Below are positions 30,001-36,544 of a DNA stretch of 64,000 bases, piece after piece. The stretch is from Kryptolebias marmoratus (lineage: Eukaryota > Chordata > Actinopteri > Cyprinodontiformes > Rivulidae). The DNA lies in NCBI RefSeq assembly GCF_001649575.2, contig NC_051436.1:6457873-6521872 (forward strand), read 5' to 3'. Below the pieces are notes generated by a model, which was not told the DNA's origin, made no database searches, and saw only the letters and a list, made by a program, of their open reading frames with translations. The first letter of the stretch is position 1; every line of letters starts with the position of its first letter. The position numbers and the translations under genes are program-made.

Positions 30001-31523
30001 CAACAGAATGGGTCAAAAAGAAAAGAATCAAGGTGCTGCAAAGGTCCGTTTCAAGTCCAGACCTCAACCTGACTGAAACACTGGGGTGGGACCTTAAGAG
30101 AACTGAGCAGAAACTAATGTTTGTGAGCCTTAATGAGCTGAAGCAATGTTGTAAAGAAGAGTGGGCCAAAAAAAAAATCCTCCACAACCACACGAGAGAC
30201 TGATAAAAACAGAAAACGACTACTGAGAGTTATCACTGATAAGAGTGATTCTACAAGCTGCTGGATCATGTAGTGAAATTAGGTTTTCACACAACTTTTC
30301 CATTTTGGCTTCATTTTTATTTAATAAATAACGACCTGATTGAATCTATTGTGTTTTTGTCCACTTGACGTTGGATTTGAATCATTTTAGAACCTTGCAA
30401 AGAGCAGATCCTTGTGAATACGCCATGACTGGAAGGGGTTGTGTCGATAGGACCCAAGGTGGCAGACCACACGAGGAACTCAAAACGAAGACTTAAAAAA
30501 GAAACCAAAATGCTGAGAAAGCAGCAAAAACATGAGAAAACCTGGAGACACGAGGCGTTGAGAGGGCCTAACGCAGGCGAGGTAACGAGACGACCCACTG
30601 AAGACTGAACGAGGACGGGGACTTTAATTAGACAGGGAGCGACGAGGCAAGTGGCGACAGCTGAGCTTAATGACTACGAGAAGCAGGTGTGAAGGGTGAG
30701 CAACTGGGAAACTGAACAAGGAAGAAGGAAAAATAAAACCCCAAGGAAGAACAAAACAAAACAACTACAGAAAAACTCGTTATCTGTCATATCATTTGGA
30801 CAGAAAAGCTAAAACAAGAAATAAATAAAAGTGGTTTCAAACTTTTAATTAAGTAATAATTAACCACCGAGACAACAGTGACATTTTCTCCAAATAAATT
30901 CGCTCCGCTTCACTACTTGGTTGGTTTTTAAGGTTTTGTTTTGTAGGAAATCTGATTAAAAAAAAAAAAATCATCACGGGGTTATAAAATGTCCTGTTGT
31001 CACCACAGGAGGAGCTGAGGCCTCCGAGAGCCGATATCGTCAACAACAAGGACGACAGCATCTACGGTAAATTATGAACGCGAGGGCTGAAGACGCAGAG
31101 CACCCATGTTCGAGTTACAAACTAAAAACAAAACTGCAAATGTCTCTTTTCTCTCCCTGCAGATAAAATCCACAACGTTCGTCAGACGCCAAGTGAGTGA
31201 GCTTGTGTTGTCGTGCCTCTGTGGCGCCTGCAGTTGCGTTGGTGGTAAAATAAATAAAATAAAATAAAAAGATTCACGCCCTTTTACCTCCTGTTTCTGA
31301 ACAACTTTCAGCCCGTACGGTCAAATCTCCCGAACCTCCGGGTGTTACAGCCAATCAGAGAGGAAACCGACCAGCCGCCTCTGAGTTTTACAGCAAACCC
31401 CTCAGAGGGCAGCAGGTGGGTTTTCACAAATAAAGACACTTTGAGGCGTGAAATATACACTTTAAACCAGTTTGATCCTTTTCTTTTGCTTTGCAGATCT
31501 TCCGAAAAGCTGACAAACGGTGA
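6077..31523 (+). CDS. BANK1: BANK1, B-cell scaffold protein with ankyrin repeats (whole gene, 15 coding exons)
   Basis: Joined coding exons: 6077-6089, 6307-6699, 10516-10658, 10758-10896, 10969-11111, 12370-12484, 15490-15689, 24500-24563, 24684-24920, 28147-28212, 29042-29217, 31009-31066, 31163-31192, 31312-31415, 31497-31523. They total 1908 nt (635 aa plus stop) with every junction in phase. Domains: TIR-like 4-136 (YGCKLLILSRGLL at 56-68), DBB about 172-315 (DFPAGNVRLTVYGGG), ankyrin pair 322-382, Q/E/D tract 407-445, NRPPAPTPRP 458-467 followed by PFIAQVFQ, helical segment about 523-556, tail tyrosines 516 and 582. NRPPAPTPRP followed by IAQVFQ matches BANK1 closely and separates it from its paralogue PIK3AP1. 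The short tail also fits BANK1. Human BANK1 is 785 aa, so the acidic linker is shorter here. Known role: cytoplasmic adaptor for LYN and PLCG2/IP3 receptor in B-cell receptor calcium signalling. Confidence 0.93.
6307..6699 (+). CDS. BANK1: BANK1 coding exon 2, TIR-like domain
   Basis: This 131-codon exon, phase 1 at both ends, holds nearly the whole TIR-like domain (residues 5-136). Landmarks are LLIIYETEAQQWATYLQSVF, YGCKLLILSRGLL, VVVLLCGV and SSEQDAPDYVSSVVDIIRK. The acceptor is CTCTTAG and the donor AAAG|GTAGCA. Third codon positions are almost all G or C, unlike exons 10 and 13. Being symmetric it can be skipped in frame, like the known human isoform lacking exon 2. Confidence 0.93.
6840..6960. 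repeat. Dispersed repeat fragment in intron 2
   Basis: The words GTCCAACTCAAGGCCCGTGG and GCCAGATCTGGCCCTCGGTA are a familiar fish interspersed repeat core. The short fragment has no boundaries I can define. Confidence 0.4.
7320..7445 (+). repeat. Family A fragment (intron 2)
   Basis: Right half of a family A unit: AATCAGTTGTAGACGAACAT, then TATTTTGCTAACAGACAGAC. Confidence 0.75.
7471..7499. repeat. (AAT)n microsatellite
   Basis: Nine to ten perfect AAT units, starting directly after the family A fragment. Confidence 0.9.
7910..8160. promoter_or_regulatory. Candidate B-cell enhancer in BANK1 intron 2
   Basis: A non-repetitive, GC-balanced block in otherwise AT-rich intron. It holds an E-box CAGGTG (8007-8012), an ETS/PU.1-type GAGGAA (8019-8024) and two octamers ATGCAAAT (8031-8038 and 8069-8076) within 70 bp, the usual building blocks of B-lymphoid enhancers. 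Upstream are TTAATTAATT and an inverted CCAAT-type GCCAATAA. Conservation was not tested. Confidence 0.45.
8161..8864. other. Intron 2, unique sequence
   Basis: No exon, repeat family or element recognised. It contains TTATCTGGAGATAATCT near 8528, a short GATA-type palindrome. Confidence 0.35.
8865..9680. repeat. 172-bp tandem satellite (5 copies) in intron 2
   Basis: The word CAGTGACA(C/A)(G/A)TGGCAGGTG starts at 8921, 9093, 9266, 9438 and 9574. This gives steps of 172, 173, 172 and 136 bp; the last copy has an internal deletion. Units also carry AACAACTGGGCTAAAAGCTA and GTGTTAGCATG words. Confidence 0.92.
9681..10020 (-). repeat. Family B tandem repeat interrupting the satellite
   Basis: About 140-bp units: AGGTCACAGGTGGCCC at about 9683, GGTCAAAAGTGACTCC at 9821, GGTCACAGGTGACCCC at 9966. 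Each is followed by a long GTCAAACTGCA/GCTGGACACCTCATG/TGATCCCTATTGATTTCAAG block. Confidence 0.85.
10080..10300. repeat. Diverged 172-bp satellite copy beyond family B
   Basis: CAGCCAAAAACAAGTGAACC followed by ACTGGGCC, GAGCTAACAT, GACAAGTGCAGG and CTTTTTAAGTATTCAACCAG follow the order of the 8865-9680 unit. It lies on the other side of the family B block. Confidence 0.65.
10516..10658 (+). CDS. BANK1: BANK1 coding exon 3, linker and DBB start
   Basis: Follows a long polypyrimidine tract (TTTTTTTTACAG). Residues 136-183. The first 35 residues are a weakly conserved linker. The end, NVAVVPSRVPCG, matches the family start of the DBB domain (VxPxxIPC). The donor is GGG|GTGAGA. Confidence 0.9.
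10758..10896 (+). CDS. BANK1: BANK1 coding exon 4, DBB domain
   Basis: Residues 184-230. STAEVFVLLRHEAAAGDCEV is typical of the DBB strand region (human GEIFIILRDE). Acceptor CTCGACAG, donor CCAG|GTGAGC. The preceding intron is only 99 bp. Confidence 0.93.
10969..11111 (+). CDS. BANK1: BANK1 coding exon 5, DBB domain
   Basis: Residues 230-277. DFPAGNVRLTVYGGG matches human EFPAGSVHVNVYCDG. The end, LQYYTNMEELDRLLSS followed by FMCQ, is shared with both BANK1 and PIK3AP1. The preceding intron is 72 bp. Donor CAG|GTAAAA. Confidence 0.95.
11112..12369. other. Intron 5, with a possible cassette exon
   Basis: Mostly unique sequence. 11560-11670 resembles a dispersed repeat (GCCCACTTTAAAAGATCTGAAC). 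12113-12166 is a 54-nt stretch bounded by CAG and CAAA|GTGAGG that stays in frame with exons 5 and 6 and codes TRAMPEEEELASRVYKLK. It has no counterpart I know in mammalian BANK1. Confidence 0.4.
12370..12484 (+). CDS. BANK1: BANK1 coding exon 6, end of DBB
   Basis: Residues 278-316, ALKVSSVDQLDQKLSSMLLE, then GIPAGGFQGL. The acceptor GTGTTTCAG is preferred over the AAG nine bases later, which is also in frame, because family members read MCQA(F/L)(K/N)(I/V). Donor ACAG|GTACGC. Confidence 0.9.
12995..14113 (-). mobile_element. Degenerate Tc1/mariner element
   Basis: Perfect 29-bp terminal inverted repeats (12995-13023 and 14085-14113) beginning CACTATGTTGCCAAAAGTAT. The 3' flank is TA; the 5' flank reads TT, so the TA duplication is mutated. 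Minus-strand transposase pieces remain: MVWGCFAGVGLLVPVKGTLN near 13512-13453 and DLNLIEHLWDES (the last acidic triad region) near 13300-13250. Frames change several times and stops interrupt. At 1119 bp it is shorter than full-length Tc1 elements (about 1.6 kb), so the DNA-binding end is probably lost. Not active. Confidence 0.92.
14114..15489. other. Intron 6, remainder
   Basis: Mostly unique, with small TA-rich and homopolymer stretches. No exon supported. Confidence 0.35.
15490..15689 (+). CDS. BANK1: BANK1 coding exon 7, ankyrin repeats
   Basis: Residues 316-382. GPSLLHFAARYGLRCVSGLL is a clear ankyrin repeat and GQTPAEVAKSHGHTELYALL a second. In human BANK1 the equivalent is TLLHCAAKFGLKNLA and ERHGHKEL. 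Acceptor CCCGGCAG, donor CTG|GTAACG. High GC at third positions. Confidence 0.95.
15940..16135 (-). repeat. Family A copy (intron 7)
   Basis: TGTTAGCAAAATATACCATG at the left and GGTAGTAGCTGAGAGTCGTA at the right, so the unit is reversed and diverged in the middle. Confidence 0.8.
16136..16999. other. Intron 7, unique part
   Basis: Balanced composition, no exon, no repeat family recognised. Some stretches (about 16330-16700) look complex enough to be constrained, but I have no alignment. Confidence 0.3.
17000..17640 (+). repeat. Family B element with head (intron 7)
   Basis: Head: CCTCCACCGAGGCCACGGG, GATCATAATCTGGATCAG, ACAAACCAACGGACACAACC. Then about 140-bp units around GAGTTAGAGCACTAGGTCAG (17367), CGAGCACTATGTCAACTGTG (17505) and a third at 17617. 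The same head and body order recurs at 55550-56035, so this is a composite element rather than a simple satellite. Confidence 0.82.
17641..18250. other. Intron 7, GC-balanced unique block
   Basis: No exon evident. Short open frames on both strands are not bounded by good splice sites. Candidate regulatory sequence at most. Confidence 0.3.
18251..18870 (+). repeat. Family A tandem pair (intron 7)
   Basis: The tract starting ACTACTACCACACCAAA occurs at about 18362 and 18666, a period of 304 bp. Units run through GGTTGTGGGGGCCATCTTAG and ATATTTTGCTAACAGACAGA. Confidence 0.88.
18937..19018. other. Assembly gap in a poly-G tract (82 N)
   Basis: G-only runs on both sides (16 before, 15 after). 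Probably a sequencing failure across a long G homopolymer or G-quadruplex. Confidence 0.98.
19140..19460. promoter_or_regulatory. Candidate regulatory block in intron 7
   Basis: Unique, GC-balanced sequence with TTAATTAGCTG, an octamer ATGCAAAT (19375-19382) and AGCTGAATTATTCAGGG. It resembles conserved non-coding sequence in texture only. It follows a CCCCTTCCT pyrimidine tract at about 19100-19135. Confidence 0.3.
20340..21010. repeat. 79-bp / 158-bp two-level tandem repeat (intron 7)
   Basis: (C/A)TCAGCGCTAGGTAGCT-type words occur near 20461, 20540, 20620 and 20699, about 79 bp apart. The longer word TAGTTTTCCTACTACATTTT occurs near 20484 and 20642, 158 bp apart. So two monomer types alternate, with decay towards 21000. 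Confidence 0.85.
21011..22224. other. Intron 7, unique part
   Basis: Unique sequence. From about 21830 to 22200 it is GC-richer and complex. No exon recognised. Confidence 0.3.
22225..22850 (-). repeat. Family A tandem pair, reversed (intron 7)
   Basis: TGTTAGCAAAATATCTCACG (about 22229) and TGTTAGCAAAATATCTAACA (about 22618) start two units about 390 bp apart. Each ends with GGTAGTAGC(T/A)GAGAGTC. Confidence 0.86.
22851..23454. other. Intron 7, no exon seen
   Basis: Unique sequence with a G-rich patch (GGGGGGGGG near 23240). Nothing coding. Confidence 0.3.
23455..23660 (+). repeat. Family A copy (intron 7)
   Basis: ACTCTCGGCTACTACCACGC through GGCTGTGGTGGCCATCTTG to AATCAGTTGTAGATGTACAG. 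A 40-bp insertion sits in its middle. A (CA)n tract (23663-23683) follows. Confidence 0.8.
23661..24290 (+). mobile_element. CCTAAC-rich fish interspersed repeat with nested element
   Basis: Begins ATCCTTATTAGGACATTG and ends TTGGTCCCCAGAAGGACCAT, with CCTAACC-like words between, a common teleost repeat. Inside, GGTAAATGGTCCAGTCGGGG to CCCATTCATCCTCACATTCA (about 23850-23925) is another fish repeat inserted in it. No protein. Confidence 0.65.
24500..24563 (+). CDS. BANK1: BANK1 coding exon 8, YxxM-bearing linker
   Basis: Residues 383-404. SVYEMMCSAG carries a YEMM motif at 397-400, a potential PI3K p85 SH2 site like VYESM at the same place in PIK3AP1. Acceptor TTGTTACAG, donor GCAG|GTGAGT. 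It follows the longest intron (8.8 kb). Confidence 0.88.
24684..24920 (+). CDS. BANK1: BANK1 coding exon 9, Q/E/D tract and proline-rich segment
   Basis: Residues 404-482. In order: 7 Gln (407-413), 11 Glu (415-425), DDDEDLYALL (426-435), 7 Asp (439-445), NRPPAPTPRP (458-467) and PFIAQ. The proline segment and PFIAQ are the best BANK1 signature. The donor AAG|GTCCGT has an unusual C at +3 but gives the exact family junction IAQ-VFQ. A stronger in-frame donor (CAAG|GTGAGG, GT at 24714) lies inside the exon. The exon is symmetric (phase 1-1). Confidence 0.92.
25085..25850. repeat. Family C (GCTAAAAG-type) repeat, intron 9
   Basis: Dominated by TTTTAGCTAGC/TTTAGCTTTTAGC words. A larger block starting ATTAGCTAGTGTTGAACC recurs at about 25192 and 25538, a 346-bp period. 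Confidence 0.85.
26160..26445 (+). repeat. Family A copy (intron 9)
   Basis: CCCTCAGCTACTACAGCACC through GGCAGCCATCTTGAATTGGG to GATATTTTGCTGACAG, then a CACGCGAACACAGATGGGCG tail that recurs after the copy at 35680. Confidence 0.82.
26446..28146. other. Intron 9, unique part
   Basis: No exon is supported. A 134-codon frame at 26515-26919 and an overlapping 217-codon frame at 26394-27047 lack splice context and recognisable domains. (CT)n lies at about 26480-26495. Confidence 0.35.
28147..28212 (+). CDS. BANK1: BANK1 coding exon 10
   Basis: 66 nt, phase 1-1. VFQKKKKTPKEAPEMYSSSS, then KP. The VFQxK start matches human VFQQK after the IAQ of the previous exon. It is basic then Ser-rich, with one tyrosine at 499 (EMYSS). 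Acceptor GTTCACAG, donor CCAG|GTGAGC. Confidence 0.88.
28480..28840 (+). repeat. Family A copy, near full length (intron 10)
   Basis: Begins with the GCCTTTCATGCCAGAGTTTT lead-in also seen at 18210 and 37270, then ACTCTCAGCTACTACCACAC, and ends GATATTTTGCTAACAGAGAC. Confidence 0.85.
29042..29217 (+). CDS. BANK1: BANK1 coding exon 11, helical segment
   Basis: Residues 505-563. STYDTF (514-519), then MERLMELRQRVKKGSLTVDE and AVHHFRDWQQ, equivalent to the family helix (human SMDEALEKFKHWQ). The donor GAG|GTCCGC is weak, with C at +3. It is chosen because it keeps phase and gives a gapless alignment through the next exon; reading on meets TAG after a CA repeat. Confidence 0.86.
29330..30300 (+). 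mobile_element. Degenerate Tc1-like transposon (intron 11)
   Basis: Pieces of transposase in shifting plus-strand frames: helix-turn-helix relic near 29430-29700; DPKRSSKSTTEWVKKKRIKV (29977 onwards), then SSPDLNLTETLGWDLKRTEQ and KQCCKEEWAKK. These are the C-terminal catalytic region typical of fish Tc1 elements. Frameshifts and stops make it dead. Terminal repeats were not identified, so edges are approximate. Confidence 0.85.
30301..31008. repeat. Intron 11 remainder, probable old interspersed repeat
   Basis: 30420-30790 has the purine-rich GAGACACGAGG, ACTGAACGAGGACGGGGAC and GCAGGTGTGAAGGGTGAGCA style of a common fish repeat, similar in texture to 52900-53180. Its class is not identified. 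Confidence 0.35.
31009..31066 (+). CDS. BANK1: BANK1 coding exon 12
   Basis: Residues 564-583. EELRPPRADIVNNKDDSIY, matching human EKLRQLRD followed by EEENVYNKL. Tyr582 is in an acidic context suited to a tyrosine kinase. Acceptor CACCACAG, donor TACG|GTAAAT. Confidence 0.88.
31163..31192 (+). CDS. BANK1: BANK1 coding exon 13 (30-nt microexon)
   Basis: Codes DKIHNVRQTP in phase 1-1, matching human YNKLTIVHH after the tyrosine. Strong splice sites on both sides (CTCTCCCTGCAG and CAA|GTGAGT). Only the DKI core is conserved. Confidence 0.8.
31312..31415 (+). CDS. BANK1: BANK1 coding exon 14
   Basis: Residues 593-627. Pro/Arg-rich TRTVKSPEPPGVTANQRGNR, then EFYSKPLRG, comparable to human NKFYNVHFSNK. 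Acceptor CAACTTTCAG, donor CAG|GTGGGT. It stays open only in the phase delivered by exon 13. Confidence 0.8.
31497..31523 (+). CDS. BANK1: BANK1 coding exon 15 (stop)
   Basis: Codes IFRKADKR then TGA at 31521-31523, a basic C-terminus like the human one (KKDH). Acceptor TTGCTTTGCAG. A polyadenylation signal lies 240 bp downstream. Confidence 0.78.
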   Translation: MFRKADKR

Positions 31524-31785
31524 ACGCTCGTTGGAAAGTTAAGACTTTCATATAAACAGAGTTTCTAAAAAAAATATGCCTCATTCGATTATTTAAATAT
31601 CCATGGAAACCAATACTTTCTATAACATTTTATAGATTTTTAGAGTCCATTTTATGAATTTTATTCCTCCATCAGTTACCGTATATTAAGTTCAATCAGT
31701 TTATTAAATATCATACTTTTCCTTTTATATATTACTGTATTTTTTTTGGTAAAGTAGGCAAATAAAAGTGGAATGCTGTTGATTC
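31524..31785 (+). other. BANK1: BANK1 3' UTR
   Basis: AT-rich, without repeats, from the stop codon to just past the AATAAA at 31761-31766. A T/G-rich stretch follows the signal. The end point is approximate. Confidence 0.65.
31761..31766 (+). terminator. Polyadenylation signal AATAAA
   Basis: Canonical hexamer 238 bp after the BANK1 stop, followed within 15-30 bp by a TG/T-rich stretch (GCTGTTGATTCTG), as expected of a cleavage region. Confidence 0.65.
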
Positions 31786-32074
31786 TGATCTCTGACTGCA
31801 TGGCTTTTTAAAATAGTATCTTACCTGTTGTAGATACCTTTTTGAACAACCTCAGTAACTTTACGCTCTTGTGCAAAAAAAAAGACCAGAATAAGAAAGG
31901 TCAGAGGTCAGTTGTTGAGAAAAAAACGTAAAAAATTAGTGCTGATGTTTAGCTCCTTGGTTTTTATATATATGTATACATTTATATATACTGTATTACC
32001 AAAGACCAGTTGAAAACGAAAGAAATACCAAACTTTCAATCAGCAAATATCATGTCAAAAACATTCTGTTGTTT
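31786..32074. other. Intergenic AT-rich
   Basis: Contains AGTATCTTACCTGTTGTAGA (family D end fragment, about 31816) and a short TA-rich tract near 31965-31995. No gene. Confidence 0.4.
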
Positions 32075-32345
32075 TCCGAGCATTAATAGTGGCAGCAGCA
32101 GCTGGCTGTAGCACTTCCGCTGCAGTGTAGAGCACTTCCTGCAAGAATATGTCAATATTTCTGCCGGAATATCCAAGTAATGCAAATCTGATGGGATTTT
32201 TAAGACGGGAGCTTCAGTTTGGACCAAAATGAACTTCTGTCTGCTTAAACTGAGATTGTTCATGGAGCTATCTACAACAGGTAAGATATTGATTGTTCAT
32301 AACCCCACTTCACCACATCTGATTTATCCCTTTAGGCTCATCAGA
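32075..32345 (+). repeat. Family D copy
   Basis: GGCAGCAGCAGCTGGCTGTA at the left, CATGGAGCTATCTACAACAG and GTAAGATATTGATTGTTCAT at the right, as at 47430-47700 and, partly, 54200-54315. Confidence 0.75.
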
Positions 32346-32539
32346 CTAATCTGTGGCGTACATAATAGATGACCAATGCAGTGTAATTCATTCTCTGTAT
32401 AGTTTTTTGAAATTATAAATATAATTATGATATTTATGCCTCTAAATAAAGTTCACTTTCACTCTGAATTAAACCATGATGAACTTAATCTTCTAAATAG
32501 TTCCTGTGAGTCTTTTTTAGGATTTTTGGCTTGGTAAAA

Positions 32540-33490
32540 CTTGATATTTTCCCCTCTAGAGGGCGCCGCGAGTCCAAACATTCCCATCAAACCGGCAGGC
32601 TGGAGCAAACCAGCCATCTGCTGAGCACAGAAGCACCTGCTGACCTCCTGTTGGTGGAGAGGCAAGCGATGGAAAAAATCTACCCATACGTGTTTCTGAG
32701 TGTAAACAGCTCCGTTCACGTGGAGGCGGAGGAGCTTCCTGCTGCAAACAGGAAGCGTCGAGGCGGCGTGGCATCAGCCAAGACGCGCCAGAAAGAATGA
32801 AATGAAAGAAAATGAGAAATGTCGAAACGCGTCCGCTTGCTGTGTTGAACGGGGGGACGTTCGCGGAGGGGTAGAGGGGTCTCATTGTGTTCGCCACCTG
32901 GATGATTTACACAAACGGAGGCCTTTTGATCTGCACGTTTACCGTACGGGCGTGTTGCAAATCTGAATTCGCTGTCATTTATGAAACTATTCAGGGCGCG
33001 GAGTCTCTCCCGCACAGACACCAGTTTGTCGCCCTGCCTGTGGCTCGGTGAATGGGTGACTGAATGAATAGGAGCTGCATGGGGAATTCGGTGAATGCGC
33101 GGCTAAATCCAAGCCCGCTCCTAAAACACTCAGGCAGAGGCAGAGCGAGCGGCGTGCCAACGAAGCAGCTGGGTACGCGCCGGGCACATTTTTCTCTTCA
33201 ATCATGCTCTTTGTGAATAATATGCATTAACGCCCGGCCCTGCTTAAACCTGCCAGTTAGCCTTTGGAGATGATCCGGCTTCAGCACCCCGTGGCATCTC
33301 AGGCATATGTTTGCCCGTCACCTGCTGAGGAGGGATTTCACATCAGAAATGGCCACCGAGGGGAAAAAAAAGAAGAAGAAGAAAACGAGGCCTGGGATCA
33401 TCATCAAGAATGCAAATACATATGGGATGATTCCCTCATCGCAACGAGACCCGGAAAACTTCAGAGGCGTGTTGTAATCCCACACTGATA
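32540..33490. promoter_or_regulatory. Non-repetitive block, candidate conserved non-coding sequence
   Basis: High-complexity, GC-balanced sequence with no exon recognised. 32950-33480 contains CTGTCATTTATGAAACTATT, TGTGAATAATATGCATTAAC and an octamer ATGCAAAT (33410-33417). Texture alone suggests constraint. Confidence 0.3.
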
Positions 33491-33504
33491 GTGTTTCTGG
33501 GAGT

Positions 33505-34350
33505 CAAAAATCTACCGTACCCTATAATAATCTACCGGACGGTTTTATTAAAAAATCTACCAGACGGTTTGATTAAAAATCTACCAGATGGTATGATCAA
33601 ACATCTACCGGACAGTTTCATCAAAAATCTACCATACACAATAATTAAAAGTCTGCAATAATCAAAAATCTACCATAACCTATAATAATTTACCGGACGG
33701 TTTTATAAGAAATATACCAGACGGTTTTATCAAAATTCTACCGGATGGTATTACCAAAAATCTACTGGACTGTATTATCAAAAATTTACCGGACGGTATA
33801 ATCAAAAATCTACCGGACGGTATTATCAAAAATTTACCGGACGATATTATCAAAAATCTACCGGACGGTATTATTAAAAATCTACCAGACCGTATTATCA
33901 AAAACTTACCGGACGGTATTATCAAAAATCTACCGGACAGTATTATTAAAAATCTACCAGACCGTATTATTAAAAATCTACCAGACCGTATTATCAAAAA
34001 TTTACCGGACGGTATTATCAAAAATCTACTGGACGGTATTATCAAAAATTTACCGTACACAGTAATTAAAAAATCTACCAGATGGTATTATGAAATATGT
34101 ACCGGATGGTTTCAGTAAAAATCTACCAGATGTTATTATCAAAAATCTACTGGACGGTTTTATCAAATATTTACTGGACGGTTTGATTAAAAATCTACTG
34201 GACGGTATTATTAAAAAATCTACTGTATGCTATAAATAAAGATTTACCATACGGTATTATGAAAAATTTACTGGACGATACTATCAAAAATCTACTGTAC
34301 GCTGTAAATAAAGATCTACTGGATGGTATGAACAAAAATCTGCTGTATTT
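33505..34350. repeat. 24-bp minisatellite, about 35 units
   Basis: The core ATCTACCGGACGGTATTATC recurs every 24 bp. On the minus strand 24 bp equals eight codons (FLIIPSGR), so a frame stays open for 126 codons (34060 to 33680) simply because no indels occur there. Outer units are more diverged and lose register. Confidence 0.95.
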
Positions 34351-35679
34351 GAAAGCATTTCCACTTTGAAATAAACAGAAAATGATCCAAACACTAATCA
34401 GGATCTCACCTGGAGGACCAAGCCAGCGAGAAAAATCCTGTGAATTGGATCTTTTTATTTTCTAAATCCATCAAAGTGTTATGTAAAGAGTAAAACATAA
34501 ATTAAACAATTACCTTAATTGCAGTTTTACTTTCAGTGCCTTTAAACTAATTTTCTCCATTTGAAATATTTCACTTTGGAATTTATTCAAAAGTACATTA
34601 AGATTCTGATTTTTTAATTCTTTTGTTTATTTATTTACTATTTTTGGCAAGGTTTTAGTTTTTGCAAGTAAATATTTAAATTTGGGTGAAACCTTTACAG
34701 GAAAAATACAGTACAGTATACATTTACTGTTTTTTCACATGCGATCGAGTGAACATGTTAAAAATGTTCTAAAATCACACGACAAACGTGTGCCAATTAA
34801 AATTTAACATTGTAAATGGTAAATTTTCTACGTTGTGGTTTTTGTTCCTAAATGTACAGTATGTTAAAGGTATTTAGACTAAAATCTGCACAGTGTTTTT
34901 CTCATATCCATGGCTTAAGTGTCCAGAAATTACAAATCTGTGAGCAAAATTTGCCACCGGATGCCAATTATTGTTTTCGAAGAGCCGTTTGGAACGGAGA
35001 AGTTTGATGGTTTTTCAATGTTTTTGTTTGAGTTTACGCTCCGATTAGTTGCTAATAAAAAGATTTGATTGGACTGAACTGTGTATTCAAATGCTGAGCT
35101 CTTTTTTTCACCTCTTCATCCTGATTTTTTATTCTTGATGGCTGTATTAATTGATTTTTCCTTTATGTTTAACAGCAGATTAACTCTTATATTTCCACTA
35201 CGGTTGTCCAAGTCGGCCATATTTTATTACCTACAGACTACGGCCAAATGAATGTAGGTCAGTCACGTGTCTCAAGTTTCCACGTAGTTTTCAGCGGTTT
35301 CATCCGAGTACTTTATTTACGCTGAGTGCGTACCCACGTTTCAGAATTACCAATTAATATATCTGGAAAACTACCGGAGTGAACTCTTTCAAACTGCACC
35401 TTTTGATATAGTTCAGGAAAACCTTTTTTATGTTTGATTTTATAGTTTGCAACAAGCACCTTTTTACTTTTTAAAGAAATGTGATGAATAAAAAACCTGC
35501 CTAAAATTTTTAAACACAAATATTTAGAATAATTTAAATAAAATCAGTAATTTTTTTGACATAAACTTTTATTGTGATAATAATGTTAATATATCAACAT
35601 TTTATAAGTAGTAATACTGCATGTGTGTGCGCGTTTGTGTGTTAACAAAATATCTTCTGAATAAATGGACAAACTAATG
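34351..35679. other. Intergenic AT-rich, nothing recognised
   Basis: Long A/T runs and short palindromes only. No gene, element or repeat family recognised before the family A copy. Confidence 0.45.
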
Positions 35680-35835
35680 AAACTCTCAGTTGGCTGTGGC
35701 GGCCATCTTGAATTTGATTGGATCAATGTTCTTTCTGAGAGTTTCATTAAAACCTGTCCAGTAGTTCATGTGATATTTTGCTAACAGACAGGCACACAAC
35801 AAACATGAGCGAAAACTCCATCGTTCACCTTTGCC
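35680..35835 (+). repeat. Family A, 3' half
   Basis: CAGTTGGCTGTGGCGGCCAT, GAGAGTTTCATTAAAACCTG, GATATTTTGCTAACAGACAG, then the GAGCGAAAACTCCATCG tail. Confidence 0.82.
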
Positions 35836-36544
35836 TTTTGGCGATAAACATGTCCACAATCTGAACTTTATTGCTCTTCTCTCCATTTTCCGGCACAGGG
35901 CCTGGTTAGGCGCACAGGTGGGATTAAACAGTCGCTGCATCAATAATAACGTTCTCTTAAGTGTCGGCCTTTTATCAGCCGAGACATAAAGAGCAAAAAC
36001 TGTCGCCTCGCTCATGAGCCGAACCCGTTCCACGCTGCTGGAACAACACTGGGATAACTTATCAGGAATGAGGAGTCCTCAACCCTTCCCAACGGTACTT
36101 TCCTGGGCACGTGAGGCACATTTCCTCGCCCGGTTCCCGTCTCCTTGGCCTCCAGATTAGGGCAGCGGATTGTTGCACAGCTGCTCCGCAACATCCCCGA
36201 TAAAAATCAGGCAATTTCACAGTCAGTGGCATTCTTTCATCCCCTAATCCACGAGCCGCACACAGTTCAAGATGAACCTGACTGTGATGAGAACAAGCTT
36301 CTTTTTTTTTCTTCTTCTTCTTCTTTCTCTCTTTTTGAAGCTGACCTTATATTTTATGTGGAGCAGCCAAACTATCTTTGTTTTTAAGCAGATGTGGGAT
36401 TTCTAGCCGCAGCCGTTCGCCTTTAAACTGAGGATTAAAGCCGTTGTTGGGATTTGGTGAAGTGTGGCTCTCTTTTAAAAAACCTGTACAGCTTGAGAAA
36501 CTGCATTTTCTACAAAGACACAACGCTGAGTGCTGATTAATTTA
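35836..36544. other. Intergenic, no gene
   Basis: Unique sequence with a (TTC)n tract near 36305-36330. The block 35900-36260 is complex and GC-balanced. Confidence 0.35.
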
